A model generated the notes under the pieces. The model was given only the letters and a program-made list of their open reading frames with translations, was not told the origin of the DNA and made no database searches. A stretch of DNA of 64,000 bases, from positions 1 to 64,000 of the forward strand of contig NZ_JABMCI010000042.1 of the NCBI RefSeq assembly GCF_013359775.1, read 5' to 3'. Both the position numbers and the translations under genes were made by a program. Below, piece by piece: positions 14,601-23,986 of this stretch; the stretch's first letter is position 1, and every line of letters begins with the position of its first letter. The DNA is from Cellulomonas humilata. Lineage in GTDB: Bacteria; Actinomycetota; Actinomycetes; Actinomycetales; Cellulomonadaceae.

Positions 14601-15986
14601 GTGGCCGACACGAACGGCACCGCTTTCGACATCGTCGTCCTGGGCGGAGGCAGTGGCGGCTATGCAGCCGCGCTGCGCGCCGCACAGCTGGGCAAGTCCG
14701 TCGCCCTCATCGAGGCCGACAAGGTGGGTGGCACCTGCCTGCACGTGGGCTGCGTACCCACCAAGGCCCTGCTGCACGCGGCAGAGCTGGCGGACCACGC
14801 CCGCGACGGCGCCCACTTCGGCGTCCACACCACCCTCGACCGCATCGACATGAACGGTGTGAACGAGTACAAGGCCACCGTGATCGGTCGCCTGTACAAG
14901 GGACTCCAGGGGCTGATCAAGTCCCGCAAGATCACCGTGTTCGAGGGCTACGGCAAGCTCGTCGCCAAGGACACCGTCGAGGTCAACGGCGAGCGCGTCA
15001 CCGGCGAGTACATCGTGCTCGGCACCGGTTCGTACGCGCGGTCCCTGCCTGGCCTGGAGATCGGCGGGCGGGTCATCACCTCCGACCAGGCGCTCCAGCT
15101 CGACTGGGTCCCGAAGTCGGTCATCGTGCTCGGCGGCGGCGTCATCGGCTCCGAGTTCGCCAGCGTCTGGAAGTCGTTCGGCGCGGACGTCACGATCATC
15201 GAGGCGCTCCCCCACCTGATCGCCAACGAGGACGAGTCGCTGTCCAAGGCGTTCGAGCGCCAGTTCCGCAAGCGCGGCATCAACTTCAACCTGGGCGTCC
15301 GGTTCGCCGGCGTGACGCAGGACGACAACGGCGTGCACGTCTCGCTCGAGGACGGCAAGACGTTCGACGCCGACCTCCTGCTGGTCGCCGTCGGCCGCGG
15401 TCCCCGCACCTCGGGCGTCGGCTACGAGGAGCAGGGCATCACGCTCGACCGCGGCTTCGTCATCACCGACGAGCGCCTGCACACCGGCGTCGGCAACATC
15501 TACGCCGTCGGCGACATCGTCCCCGGTCTCCAGCTCGCGCACCGCGGGTTCGCGCAGGGCATCTTCGTCGCCGAGGAGATCGCCGGGCTCAAGCCCGCGG
15601 CCATCGTCGAGTCGGGCATCCCGCGCGTCACGTACTCCGACCCCGAGGTCGCCTCGGTGGGCCTCACGGAGGCACGCGCCAAGGAGGTGCACGGGGCCGA
15701 CGCCGTCGAGACGCTCGAGTACAACCTGGGCGGCAACGGCAAGAGCCAGATCCTGGGCACCCAGGGCTTCGTCAAGCTCGTCCGCCAGAAGGACGGTCCG
15801 GTCATCGGCGTGCACATGATCGGTGCGCGCGTCGGCGAGCTCATCGGTGAAGGACAGCTCATCGTCAACTGGGAGGCCTACCCCGAGGACGTCGCCGCCC
15901 TCGTGCACGCCCACCCCACCCAGAACGAGGCACTCGGGGAGGCGCACCTCGCGCTCGCCGGCAAGCCGTTGCACGCCCACAACTGA
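14601..15986 (+). CDS. lpdA: Dihydrolipoyl dehydrogenase (E3)
   Basis: This 461-residue FAD enzyme reoxidises dihydrolipoyl groups of the 2-oxo acid dehydrogenase complexes with NAD+. It shows the FAD-binding [20 protein letters not shown] at the N-terminus, the redox disulfide Cys46/Cys51 in [16 protein letters not shown], the NAD site [18 protein letters not shown], the second FAD motif [11 protein letters not shown], and the active-site base in [13 protein letters not shown] near the C-terminus. GTG 14601 was chosen because GAGGAG stands seven bases before it. It precedes sucB by 29 bases, so E3 and E2 are probably co-transcribed. Confidence 0.96.
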   Translation: MADTNGTAFDIVVLGGGSGGYAAALRAAQLGKSVALIEADKVGGTCLHVGCVPTKALLHAAELADHARDGAHFGVHTTLDRIDMNGVNEYKATVIGRLYKGLQGLIKSRKITVFEGYGKLVAKDTVEVNGERVTGEYIVLGTGSYARSLPGLEIGGRVITSDQALQLDWVPKSVIVLGGGVIGSEFASVWKSFGADVTIIEALPHLIANEDESLSKAFERQFRKRGINFNLGVRFAGVTQDDNGVHVSLEDGKTFDADLLLVAVGRGPRTSGVGYEEQGITLDRGFVITDERLHTGVGNIYAVGDIVPGLQLAHRGFAQGIFVAEEIAGLKPAAIVESGIPRVTYSDPEVASVGLTEARAKEVHGADAVETLEYNLGGNGKSQILGTQGFVKLVRQKDGPVIGVHMIGARVGELIGEGQLIVNWEAYPEDVAALVHAHPTQNEALGEAHLALAGKPLHAHN

Positions 15987-16015
15987 CCTACGGATCGAAG
16001 GAGACACGAGCGGTC

Positions 16016-17851
16016 ATGTCCGACAACGTGCAGCTGCCCGCACTCGGTGAGTCCGTCACCGAGGGGACCGTCACCCGCTGGCTGAAGAACGTGGGCGACA
16101 CGGTGGAGATCGACGAGCCGCTGCTCGAGATCTCGACCGACAAGGTCGACACCGAGATCCCCTCGCCGTTCGCCGGCGTCCTCGAGCAGATCCTGGTCCA
16201 GGAGGACGAGACCGTCGAGGTCGGCGCCACGCTGGCCGTCATCGGCTCCGGGGAGGGTGCGTCCGCGCAGGACGCCGCCCCGGCCGAGGCGCCGGCCGCC
16301 GAGCAGGAGGCGCCCGCCGCCGAGGCACCTGCCGAGGAGCCGGCCGCCGAGGCCGCTCCCGCGGAGCAGCCCGTCGAGGAGCACGAGGAGCCGGCCCCCG
16401 CGCCGGCCACGGCGTCCGAGGGTGGCGGCGCCAGCGAGAACGTGACGCTCCCCGCGCTCGGGGAGTCCGTCACCGAGGGCACCGTCACGCGCTGGCTCAA
16501 GGCCGTCGGCGACGAGGTCGCGGTCGACGAGCCGCTGCTGGAGATCTCCACCGACAAGGTCGACACGGAGATCCCGTCGCCGTTCGCCGGCACGCTCCAG
16601 CAGATCCTGGTCCAGGAGGACGAGACGGTCGAGGTCGGTGCGGTGCTGGCCGTCATCGGCTCCGGCGCCGCGCCCGCAGCGGCTCCGGCGGAGACCGCCC
16701 CTGAGCAGGCGACGGTCGCTGAGCAGGAGAAGGCGCCCGAGCCGGAGAAGGCCCCGGAGCCGCAGTCCGCTCCCGAGCCCGCCCCCGAGCAGGAGTCCGC
16801 ACCCGCGGCCGCTCCCGCCCCGGTCCCGGCGACGCCCACCCCGGCCCCCGTGCCCGCGACCCCGGCACCGGCCGCGGCGCCCGCGACGGCGCCGGCGGTG
16901 TCCGGCACCTACCTGACCCCGCTCGTCCGCAAGCTCGCGGCCGACAAGGGCGTGGACGTGGCCTCGCTCGTGGGCACCGGCGTCGGCGGTCGCATCCGCA
17001 AGGAGGACGTCCTGGACGCCGCGGAGAAGGCGGAGGCCGAGAAGGCCGCCGCCGAGGCCGCCAAGGCCCAGCCCGCCGCTGCCGCTCCGGCTCCGGCCGC
17101 CCCACGGGCGGCGTCGGTCCCGGCAGTCTCGCCGCTGCGGGGCACCACCGAGAAGGCCAGCCGCCTGCGCCAGATCATCGCCGAGCGCATGGTCGACGCG
17201 CTGCACTCGCAGGCGCAGCTCACGACGGTCGTCGAGGTGGACGTGACCAAGGTCGCCCGGCTGCGCGCCAAGGCGAAGGAGGACTTCAAGGCACGCGAGG
17301 GTGTCAACCTCACGTTCCTGCCGTTCTTCGTCCTGGCCGCGATCGAGGGCCTCAAGGCGTTCCCGAAGATCAACGGCGTGCTCGAGGGCAACCAGATCAC
17401 GTACCACGCGCAGGAGAACGTCGGCATCGCCGTCGACACCGAGAAGGGGCTCCTCGTCCCGGTGATCCGCGACGCCGGCGACCTCAACCTCGCCGGGATC
17501 TCGCGCAAGATCGTGGACCTGGCGGGCCGCACCCGGCAGAACAAGGTCAAGCCCGACGAGCTCAGCGGCGCCACGTTCACCGTGACGAACACGGGCTCGG
17601 GCGGCGCGATCATCGACACGCCGATCGTCCCCGGCGGTACGTCCGCGATCCTGGGCACCGGCGCGATCGTCAAGCGCCCGGTGGTCATCCTCGACGCGGA
17701 CGGCGCCGAGGTCATCGCGATCCGGTCGATGTGCTACCTGTCGCTGTCGTACGACCACCGCCTGGTCGACGGCGCCGACGCGTCCCGCTACCTCGCCGCG
17801 GTGAAGACCCGCATCGAGGAGGGCGCGTTCGAGTCCGAGGTCGGCCTCTGA
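16016..17851 (+). CDS. sucB: 2-oxoglutarate dehydrogenase E2 (dihydrolipoyl succinyltransferase), two lipoyl domains
   Basis: The 611-residue core of a 2-oxo acid dehydrogenase complex. Two lipoyl domains (about 4-79 and 143-218) each carry [15 protein letters not shown], giving lipoylation sites Lys43 and Lys182. Ala/Pro/Glu-rich swinging linkers follow. The peripheral-subunit-binding domain lies at about 298-340 ([20 protein letters not shown]). The catalytic domain ends with [16 protein letters not shown], where His581 and Asp585 form the acyltransferase centre. AAGGAG lies upstream of the ATG. In Actinobacteria this protein (often named DlaT or SucB) may serve both pyruvate and 2-oxoglutarate complexes, so the substrate is uncertain. 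lipB and lipA lie downstream. Confidence 0.93.
   Translation: MSDNVQLPALGESVTEGTVTRWLKNVGDTVEIDEPLLEISTDKVDTEIPSPFAGVLEQILVQEDETVEVGATLAVIGSGEGASAQDAAPAEAPAAEQEAPAAEAPAEEPAAEAAPAEQPVEEHEEPAPAPATASEGGGASENVTLPALGESVTEGTVTRWLKAVGDEVAVDEPLLEISTDKVDTEIPSPFAGTLQQILVQEDETVEVGAVLAVIGSGAAPAAAPAETAPEQATVAEQEKAPEPEKAPEPQSAPEPAPEQESAPAAAPAPVPATPTPAPVPATPAPAAAPATAPAVSGTYLTPLVRKLAADKGVDVASLVGTGVGGRIRKEDVLDAAEKAEAEKAAAEAAKAQPAAAAPAPAAPRAASVPAVSPLRGTTEKASRLRQIIAERMVDALHSQAQLTTVVEVDVTKVARLRAKAKEDFKAREGVNLTFLPFFVLAAIEGLKAFPKINGVLEGNQITYHAQENVGIAVDTEKGLLVPVIRDAGDLNLAGISRKIVDLAGRTRQNKVKPDELSGATFTVTNTGSGGAIIDTPIVPGGTSAILGTGAIVKRPVVILDADGAEVIAIRSMCYLSLSYDHRLVDGADASRYLAAVKTRIEEGAFESEVGL
16031..16251 (+). repeat. 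First lipoyl-domain repeat unit in sucB
   Basis: Begins [18 protein letters not shown] and is closely repeated 417 bp downstream. Nucleotide identity is high enough that slippage or unequal crossover could change the number of lipoyl domains. Confidence 0.8.
16448..16668 (+). repeat. Second lipoyl-domain repeat unit in sucB
   Basis: Near-duplicate of 16031-16251 with the same lipoylation motif. The two are joined by an Ala/Glu/Pro-rich linker. Confidence 0.8.
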
Positions 17852-17863
17852 CAGCAGCACCCT

Positions 17864-17903
17864 CACGACGGCCCGGGACCCTCAGAGGTCCTGGGCCGTC
17901 GTG
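17864..17903 (+). terminator. Rho-independent-like hairpin after sucB
   Basis: CACGACGGCCCGGGACC pairs with GGTCCTGGGCCGTCGTG across a six-base loop, a 17-bp stem with one mismatch, starting 12 bases after the sucB stop. No T-run follows. Confidence 0.7.
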
Positions 17904-17940
17904 CGTCCGCGCCCACCGAGCCAGGTGCGACGCCCGCACC

Positions 17941-17946
17941 TAGGGT
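17941..17946 (+). promoter_or_regulatory. Predicted -10 hexamer of the TIGR01777 gene
   Basis: TAGGGT, seven bases, then ATG 17954. It rules against the GTG at 17945, which lies inside the hexamer. Confidence 0.55.
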
Positions 17947-17953
17947 GAGCGCC

Positions 17954-18847
17954 ATGCAGATCGTCATCGCCGGTTCGCACGGCTTCATCGGGAGCGCCCT
18001 CGTCCCGCACCTGCGCCGTAGTGGTCACACCGTCCGCACGCTCGTGCGGGGCGCGGCAGCCCGCCCGTCGGAGATCGCCTGGGACCCCGACGCCGGCCGG
18101 CTCGACCCGGCGTCGCTCGCGGACGCCGACGCGGTCATCAACCTGGCCGGGGTCAACCCGGGCAAGTGGCCGCTGACCACGGCACGCAAGCGGGCCGTCC
18201 TGTCCTCACGGCTGCGCACCACGGGCCTGCTCGCCCGGACGCTCGCCGGCCTCGACAGCGCCGGCCCGCAGGTCATGCTCCAGGCCTCGGGGATCGGCGC
18301 CTACGGCTCGCGCGGCGAGGACCTGCTCGACGAGGACGAGCCGCTCGGCACCACGTTCTTCGCGAACGTGGTGCGGCAGTGGGAGGCCGCGACCGCACCG
18401 GCCCGGGACGCCGACGTCCGGGTGGCGCACCTGCGGACCGGCATCGTGCTCGGGCAGGGCGGCGGCGCCCTCGGACCGCTGCTGCCGCTGATCAAGGCGG
18501 GGGTCGGGGGGCGGCTCGGCTCCGGGAAGCAGTACTGGCCCTGGATCACGTTGCTCGACCAGGTCCGCGCCATCGAGCACCTGCTGACCGCGCCCGTGCA
18601 CGGTCCGGTGAACCTGGTGACCAGACCTGCGCGCAACGCCGACGTCGTCTCCGCGCTGGCCGCGGCGATGCACCGGCCGGCGATCATCCCCGTGCCGGCG
18701 TTCGCCCTGCGCCTGGTGCTCGGCGACTTCTCGTCGGAGGTGCTCGGGTCCATCCGGGCGGTCCCGGCCGTCCTCGACGCCAGCGGCTTCCAGCCGACGC
18801 ACTCCGACCTCCAGGCCGCCGCCGAGTGGGTCGTGCAGCGCGGCTGA
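17954..18847 (+). CDS. TIGR01777 family NAD-dependent epimerase/dehydratase-like protein
   Basis: A 297-residue protein of the extended short-chain dehydrogenase type. The Rossmann motif is at the start (MQIVIAGSHGFIGSALVPHL). NLAGVNPGKWPLTTARKRAV and LQASGIGAYGSRGEDLLDE follow, which are typical of the TIGR01777/SulA-like (YfcH) group. The DUF1731-like C-terminal end RLVLGDFSSEVLGS completes the family pattern. The catalytic Tyr-x3-Lys of classical members is replaced in this group, and no reaction is established. I recall the same neighbour (Rv2216) after the E2 gene in M. tuberculosis. Confidence 0.85.
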   Translation: MQIVIAGSHGFIGSALVPHLRRSGHTVRTLVRGAAARPSEIAWDPDAGRLDPASLADADAVINLAGVNPGKWPLTTARKRAVLSSRLRTTGLLARTLAGLDSAGPQVMLQASGIGAYGSRGEDLLDEDEPLGTTFFANVVRQWEAATAPARDADVRVAHLRTGIVLGQGGGALGPLLPLIKAGVGGRLGSGKQYWPWITLLDQVRAIEHLLTAPVHGPVNLVTRPARNADVVSALAAAMHRPAIIPVPAFALRLVLGDFSSEVLGSIRAVPAVLDASGFQPTHSDLQAAAEWVVQRG

Positions 18848-18860
18848 CGCCGCCGCCACG

Positions 18861-19289
18861 TCAGTCGTTGATCGCCTCGATGCCCTGCGCCTTAAGCCTG
18901 GCGACGTGGTCCCGCATCTCCTGGAGCACCTCGGGGCGGTGCCCCACCCAGTCCGCGACCTCCCCGACGACCCGAAGTGGCGCGCGCGTGCGGTACGACC
19001 TCGTCGGGTTGCCCGGGAACCGCTTGTCGGTCAGGTTCGGGTCGTTCTCGAGGGCGCCGGTGGGCTCGACGAGGTAGATCCGGCCCAGGCCCTCCCCCAC
19101 CGCCAGCTCCGCGCCCCAGGTCGCCGCGTCCAGCGTGGCGGTCAGGTAGACGAAGTTCGCTGTGACCCGCGCGCCGAAGTTGGAGCCGCGTCCGGGTTCG
19201 AGCAGGTCCCCGACCTGCAGGTCCGCCTTCGTCCCGTGGTAGAAGGGCCCGGCGTCCTGAACCTGCGGCGTCGTCAGCTCGTCCTGCAT
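18861..19289 (-). CDS. arr: Rifampin ADP-ribosyltransferase Arr
   Basis: A 142-residue protein matching the Arr family, which inactivates rifamycins by transferring ADP-ribose from NAD+ to the ansa-chain hydroxyl. Family motifs are GPFYHGTKADLQVGDLLEPG (about residues 13-32, with the catalytic-site His), FVYLTATLDAATWGAELA with the conserved Tyr, GRIYLVEPTGALENDPNLTD, and the C-terminal HRPEVLQEMRDHVARL. ATG 19289 has a strong GAGGGGGG Shine-Dalgarno stretch. Members occur in many environmental actinobacteria, and genuine rifampin resistance in the host is inference. It is the first gene of an accessory block between the TIGR01777 and lipB backbone genes. Confidence 0.88.
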   Translation of the reverse strand: MQDELTTPQVQDAGPFYHGTKADLQVGDLLEPGRGSNFGARVTANFVYLTATLDAATWGAELAVGEGLGRIYLVEPTGALENDPNLTDKRFPGNPTRSYRTRAPLRVVGEVADWVGHRPEVLQEMRDHVARLKAQGIEAIND

Positions 19290-19324
19290 GGTGCCCCCCT
19301 CGTCGTCGTCCCAGTGAACACCGC

Positions 19325-20623
19325 TCACGGCTGCCGGACGTCCCAGACGCGCCATCCGCCCGGGGTCCACCGCAGTCCCAGGACGACCGTCCGGGCCGTC
19401 GACGCGGCGACCTGCGTGGCGGCGCCGCCGTCAGCAGGCACGCGGTCGTACGCGGACGTCGCGGAGGTCACGGCCACGTCCGTCGTCCCACGGGTGTCCT
19501 CGTCCGTGACCAGCCACGCGTCCTGCACGTCCACGGTGAGCCCGTCCAGCCGCACACCGTCGAGGTCCGGCAGCAGCAGCGAGTCGGCGCGGTACGCGGG
19601 ACCGTCCACCACCTCGACGGCACCCAGGGCCGCCTGGTCTCCCGCGCCGAGCACCTCCGCACGCAGCCGGCTGAGCTCGATGGCGGCCTCGACGGGATCG
19701 GGGGTCTCCTGGGCCGCAGCGGTCGCCGCCGGAGCCTGCGCGCCGAGCAAGCGCCAGCCGGCGACACCACCGCCCAGGACGAGCACGGCGGCCACGGCCG
19801 TCACGGTCAGGCGCACGCCCTGCCGCCGACGTCGCGCCCGCTCGTCGCGACGGGTACCGACCTGACGCCGGGCGGGGTCACCCTCGCGCGCGCCGGTCGA
19901 CAGTGCCGACGACGCGAGCTGTCCGGCGTCGGGCAGCCGCACCGGCGTCGGCTCCGTGGCGCGGAAGCACGCGTCCACCACCTGGCCCGCGCGGAGCCCG
20001 GGGACGCCCAGCAGCTCCGTGAAGCCGTCCCGGAGCGTCAGCTCACCCGCGATGCCCGCGACCAGGTGCACGTCCGCCCCGGGCATCTGGGCCAGGACGG
20101 TGGTGACGAGCCGGCGCAGGTCCGCCTCCGGGTCGCCTGCGCCGCCGAGGGCACCCCGCAGGTCGGTGAGCACGGGACGTCCGTCGGGCCGCACCACGAC
20201 AGTCGACTCGCTGACCGAGCCGTGCGTCAGACCGGCGGCGTGCAGGGCCTCGATCGCGCCCGCCAACGGGATCGTGACCGTCGCGGCCTCGCCGTCGGTC
20301 AGCGGCGCGCGCGCGGCACGGATCTGCGCGAGCGAGAGCCCGGGCACGTGCTCGACCACCAGCCCCAGGCGGCCCGGCGACAGGTCGAGCACCTCCAGCA
20401 CCTGCGGCAGGTGCTCGTACCGGACGTCCCTCAGCCGCACCGCACGCTTCGCGGTCCGGTCGTCGACGACCCCGGGGACCACGTGGAGCTCGAGCCGCCG
20501 GTCCGAGCCGTCGAGCGCGGCCGCGAGCCATCCCGCCCCGGTGACCTCGACCGCCCGGAAGCCGGCCATCGCCAGGGCGCTCTCCACATCGCTCGGCACG
20601 AGCACGCTGTCCATGCGCGCCAT
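19325..20623 (-). CDS. Membrane-anchored pseudokinase-like protein
   Basis: A 432-residue protein. The first 220 residues resemble the C-lobe of a Hanks-type kinase: PLAGAIEALHAAGLTHGSVS and VVVRPDGRPVLTDLRGALG sit where the HRD and DFG loops belong. However, HRD is replaced by THGSV and DFG by TDLRG, and there is no glycine-rich loop. A basic stretch (RRDERARRRRQGVRL, about 258-272) precedes one transmembrane helix (about 272-291), and the 140-residue C-terminal domain should be extracytoplasmic. It is therefore probably a catalytically inactive signalling or scaffolding protein. Start ATG 20623 or 20614. No binding partner is visible. Confidence 0.65.
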   Translation of the reverse strand: MARMDSVLVPSDVESALAMAGFRAVEVTGAGWLAAALDGSDRRLELHVVPGVVDDRTAKRAVRLRDVRYEHLPQVLEVLDLSPGRLGLVVEHVPGLSLAQIRAARAPLTDGEAATVTIPLAGAIEALHAAGLTHGSVSESTVVVRPDGRPVLTDLRGALGGAGDPEADLRRLVTTVLAQMPGADVHLVAGIAGELTLRDGFTELLGVPGLRAGQVVDACFRATEPTPVRLPDAGQLASSALSTGAREGDPARRQVGTRRDERARRRRQGVRLTVTAVAAVLVLGGGVAGWRLLGAQAPAATAAAQETPDPVEAAIELSRLRAEVLGAGDQAALGAVEVVDGPAYRADSLLLPDLDGVRLDGLTVDVQDAWLVTDEDTRGTTDVAVTSATSAYDRVPADGGAATQVAASTARTVVLGLRWTPGGWRVWDVRQP

Positions 20624-20667
20624 CCAAGCCCCGTCGGCGCACGTGCGTCGGCGGTCGTCCACAGGCC

Positions 20668-21693
20668 TCAGACCAGCGGGACGACCCTGCGCTCGGCGGC
20701 GGACACCAGGGCGGCGTCGAGCACGCGTGCCGTGCGCGCCGCGTCGGCCGGGTCGACGGGCGGCGGGCCGTCGCCGGCCACCCACCGCACGACCGCGCGG
20801 TAGAGGTCCACGTGGCCACCGGTCGCGCGCGGGACCGGCTGCCGGTCGGCGCCGCGCACCAACCAGCCCTCGTGCACCGGCTCCCCCGGTCGGCGGGTCT
20901 CCTCGTAGGCGTCGTCGAGCGCGCCGAACGGTGTTGGCTCCCCCTCGAAGCTGGTCACCAGGTACGCGCCACGGTCGCCCAGCACGCGCGTGCGCGGCCC
21001 GGGCGCGCCGACCACCGCCCCGGCCTGGAGGTGGCTGACGACGCCGTCGCGGGCGTGCACGAGCGCGAGGAACACGTCGTCGACCGCGGGCGTCGTGCGG
21101 GCATGCAGCTCGGCGTAGACCTGGGCGACCGGCCCGAACAGCTGGATCGCGGAGTCGACCAGGTGCGCGCCGAGGTCGAGCAGGAGCCCGCCGGACTCGG
21201 GGTCGTTCTCCTTCCAGCGGTCCTGCGGCACGGGCCGGAACCTCTCCCAGCGCCGCTCGAAGCGGTGCACGGTCCCCAGCTCGCCACGCTCGAGCAGGCC
21301 GAGCAGGGTGAGCTGCTCGCTGTCCCACCGGCGGTTCTGGAACACGGTGAGGCGCCCGTCGGCGAGCCCGGCTAGCAGCTCGGCGTCGGCGGCGGACGTC
21401 GCCAGCGGCTTGTCGACGAGCACGTGCAGCCCCGCGTCGAGCGCGGCCCGCACGTGGGCCACGTGCTCGCCGGTCGGGCTCGCGATCACGACGAGGTCCA
21501 GCTCGTCCGCGTGCGCCAGCAGCGCCTCGACGTCGGGCGCCACGATCGCGCCCGGCCAGTCGCGCGCCACCTGGTCCGCCCGGCTGCGGGTGACCACGCA
21601 GGTCACCTGCTGCCCCGCCTCGCGCAGCAGCCGCGCGTGGATCCCCCGGCCCGCTCCCCCGTACCCGACAAGCCCGACCCGCAGCGCCTCCAT
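20668..21693 (-). CDS. Gfo/Idh/MocA family oxidoreductase
   Basis: A 341-residue NAD(P)-dependent oxidoreductase, probably acting on a sugar or inositol derivative. The Rossmann domain starts MEALRVGLVGYGGAGRGIHA. VVIASPTGEHVAHVRAALDA and HVLVDKPLATSAADAELL (with the conserved EKP/DKP lysine) follow. The second domain contains ESGGLLLDLGAHLVDSAIQL, including the Asp/His pair near the active site. Substrate unknown. It lies next to the MMPL gene and uses a hexamer within that gene's last codons. Confidence 0.9.
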   Translation of the reverse strand: MEALRVGLVGYGGAGRGIHARLLREAGQQVTCVVTRSRADQVARDWPGAIVAPDVEALLAHADELDLVVIASPTGEHVAHVRAALDAGLHVLVDKPLATSAADAELLAGLADGRLTVFQNRRWDSEQLTLLGLLERGELGTVHRFERRWERFRPVPQDRWKENDPESGGLLLDLGAHLVDSAIQLFGPVAQVYAELHARTTPAVDDVFLALVHARDGVVSHLQAGAVVGAPGPRTRVLGDRGAYLVTSFEGEPTPFGALDDAYEETRRPGEPVHEGWLVRGADRQPVPRATGGHVDLYRAVVRWVAGDGPPPVDPADAARTARVLDAALVSAAERRVVPLV

Positions 21694-21698
21694 GCGGC

Positions 21699-23948
21699 TC
21701 ACTCTAGGTCGGTGCCGCCCCGCTCCGGCGTCCGCGACAGCGCACTGGGCCACCACGTCCGGCGCCCGAGATCGTGCACCAGCGCCGGGACCAGCAGGCT
21801 GCGGACGACGAGGGTGTCGAGCAGCACCCCGAACGCGACGATGAACGCGATCTGGGCGAGGAACAGCAACGGGATCACGCCCAGGGCCGCGAACGTGGTG
21901 GCCAGCACGACGCCCGCGGACGTGATCACCCCGCCGGTCACCGCGAGCCCGCGCACCACGCCGGCTCGGGTGCCCACCTTGACCGACTCCTCGCGCACCC
22001 GGGTCATGAGGAAGATCGAGTAGTCGACGCCGAGCGCCACGAGGAACACGAACGCGAACAGCGGGACCACGGGGTCGGCGCCGGCGAAGCCGAACACGTG
22101 GTTGAAGACGATCGCCGACACCCCGAGCGCCGCGGCGAACGACAGCACGTTCGCCACCAGCAGCAGCGCGGCCGCGACCACCGAGCGCAGCAGGAACATG
22201 AGGATGACCCCGATCACCAGCAGCACCACCGGCACGATCACGCGCAGGTCCCGCTCGCTGGCCAGCTGCGTGTCGAGCGTCTCGGCGGCGGCCCCACCCA
22301 CCAGGGCGCTCGGGCTGGCCTCGTGCACGGCGGCCCGCACCTGCTCGACCGTCGCCACCGCGGCCTGCGTGTCCGCGGACGCGGTCGTGGTGACGTCCAG
22401 GCGCACCCGACCGTCGACGACCACGGGCGGCGCCTCTGCCGCCGGCGCGCCGGACGGGGCCCCCGTGTAGGGCGCCACCGACTCGACCCCGTCGACCCCC
22501 TCCGCCGCGGCGGTGGCCGTGTCCACGTCCGCCTCGTCGACGATCACGATGGCCGGCTGCACCGCGCCGGCGGGGAAGTGGTCCGCCAGCACGGCCTCGC
22601 CGGAGACCGCGTCGACGTCCGTGAGGAAGATGTCGACCTGGCTGGTCCCGGACGCGTTGAGCGTGGGCAGGAACGCGGCACCGACGCACAGGGCGAGGGT
22701 CGTCAGGATCCACACCGGACGCGCCCTGCGGCCCACGAAGCGCGCGAGCCGCGCCCAGACACCGGGCCCGGCGGAGGGGTCCGGGACGGCGGCAGGATCG
22801 GTCGCGATCGCGTCGGCACGCGGGGCGCGCGGCCAGAACAGGACCCGGGAGCGCTTGCCGAAGACGAGCAGCAGCGCCGGCAGGAGCGTGAGGGCGCCGA
22901 GCAGCGCGGACGCGATGCCGATCGCCGCCACGGGTCCGAGGCTGCGGTTGGAGCCCAGGTCGGAGAGCAGGAGGCAGAGCACGCCGGCGATGACGGTCCC
23001 GGCGCTGGCCGCGATGGGCTCGACGCAGGCCCGCAGGGCGCGACGCATCGCGGCGGCCGGGTGCTCGACGTGGTGGAGCTCTTCCCGATAGCGCGCGACC
23101 AGCAGCAACGCGTAGTCGACCGAGGCGCCGACCACGAGGATCGACAGGATGCCCTGGGACTGACCGTTGAGGACCAGCGTGCCGTTCTTGGCCAGGGTGT
23201 AGACCACCAGCCCGGCGAGGCAGAGCGCGAACACGGCGGTGAAGATCACGACGAACGGGAGGAACGGAGAGCGGTAGACGACGGCGAGGATGAGGAGCAC
23301 CGCTCCGAGGGCGACCAGCAGCAGGACGCCGTCGATGCCGCCGAACGCGGTGACGAGGTCGGCGACGAACCCGGCCGGACCGGTGACCCAGGCCTGGAGG
23401 CCGGGCTCGCCCGCGGTGGTGGCGGTCGCGGCGAGCTCCTCGTCGAGCGACTCGCGCAGCGCCACGACGAACGAGCCGGCCACCCGCTCCTCGTCGGCCA
23501 GCAGCTGCTCCGCCTTCGCGCCGTCGAGCGAGATCGCGACCAGCAGCGCCTCCCCGTCCTCGGCCGGCACGACCACCGGCTCGCCCACCAGGTACTCCGA
23601 CCAGGTGCCGTCGTTGCCCTCGGGCAGCGGCAGGTCGGGGATCCCCTGCGCCCACTCCTGCACGGCGGCGAGCTGGTCGGGGGTGACCTCGCTCCCGTCA
23701 GCCGGTCGGAGCACGACGAGCGCAGGTAGTGTCTCGGTGTCGACGAAGCCTCTGCTCTCCTCGGCGGCCCGGGTGGACTCGGCCGAGGACGGCAGGAACG
23801 CGGAGGCGTCGTTCGTCTGGACCTGCGACAGCTTCCCCTGCGCCATCCCGCCGACCGACCCGATGCCGAGCCACACCACGAGGGCGACGCCGACGAGAAC
23901 GGCGCGGACAAGGGCGGACCGGCGATTACTCAGCATGCTGAGTATCAT
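21699..23948 (-). CDS. MMPL/RND family membrane transporter
   Basis: A 749-residue transporter of the MMPL type, driven by proton motive force and exporting lipids or hydrophobic drugs. Two repeats are visible: a first helix, an extracytoplasmic domain (about 45-185), a block of five to six helices with GQSQGILSILVVGASVDYAL and LLVARYREELHHVEHPAAAM. The second half starts near RRARPVWILTTLALCVGA and contains FVFLVALGVDYSIFLMTRVR, the family's Asp-Tyr proton-relay signature. ATG 23948 is preferred because GGGGGA lies upstream; ATG 23936 (MLSNRRSALVRAV) is an alternative. An 18-bp palindrome overlaps the start region, so the divergent MarR protein very likely represses it. Confidence 0.9.
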   Translation of the reverse strand: MILSMLSNRRSALVRAVLVGVALVVWLGIGSVGGMAQGKLSQVQTNDASAFLPSSAESTRAAEESRGFVDTETLPALVVLRPADGSEVTPDQLAAVQEWAQGIPDLPLPEGNDGTWSEYLVGEPVVVPAEDGEALLVAISLDGAKAEQLLADEERVAGSFVVALRESLDEELAATATTAGEPGLQAWVTGPAGFVADLVTAFGGIDGVLLLVALGAVLLILAVVYRSPFLPFVVIFTAVFALCLAGLVVYTLAKNGTLVLNGQSQGILSILVVGASVDYALLLVARYREELHHVEHPAAAMRRALRACVEPIAASAGTVIAGVLCLLLSDLGSNRSLGPVAAIGIASALLGALTLLPALLLVFGKRSRVLFWPRAPRADAIATDPAAVPDPSAGPGVWARLARFVGRRARPVWILTTLALCVGAAFLPTLNASGTSQVDIFLTDVDAVSGEAVLADHFPAGAVQPAIVIVDEADVDTATAAAEGVDGVESVAPYTGAPSGAPAAEAPPVVVDGRVRLDVTTTASADTQAAVATVEQVRAAVHEASPSALVGGAAAETLDTQLASERDLRVIVPVVLLVIGVILMFLLRSVVAAALLLVANVLSFAAALGVSAIVFNHVFGFAGADPVVPLFAFVFLVALGVDYSIFLMTRVREESVKVGTRAGVVRGLAVTGGVITSAGVVLATTFAALGVIPLLFLAQIAFIVAFGVLLDTLVVRSLLVPALVHDLGRRTWWPSALSRTPERGGTDLE
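21701..21706 (-). promoter_or_regulatory. Predicted -10 hexamer of the Gfo/Idh/MocA gene
   Basis: Minus-strand TAGAGT, seven bases before ATG 21693. It lies across the final codons and the first base of the stop of the MMPL gene. Confidence 0.5.
23927..23944. promoter_or_regulatory. 18-bp perfect palindrome, probable MarR operator
   Basis: TACTCAGCATGCTGAGTA reads the same on both strands. It lies in the divergent gap and overlaps the first codons of the MMPL gene. The length fits a MarR dimer site. Confidence 0.7.
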
Positions 23949-23986
23949 CGGTGGTGATCCCCCGATCGGCAAATGGAGGCGGGACG

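Noticed and set aside
16031..16668. Recent gene duplication or assembly artefact in sucB
   Set aside because: Two lipoyl domains are normal for actinobacterial E2 proteins, and the copies differ at many synonymous sites.
20668..23655. A single very long frame joining the Gfo/Idh/MocA enzyme to upstream sequence
   Set aside because: The part before residue M at 21693 is out of frame with the MMPL transporter and low-complexity. The apparent fusion is chance read-through.
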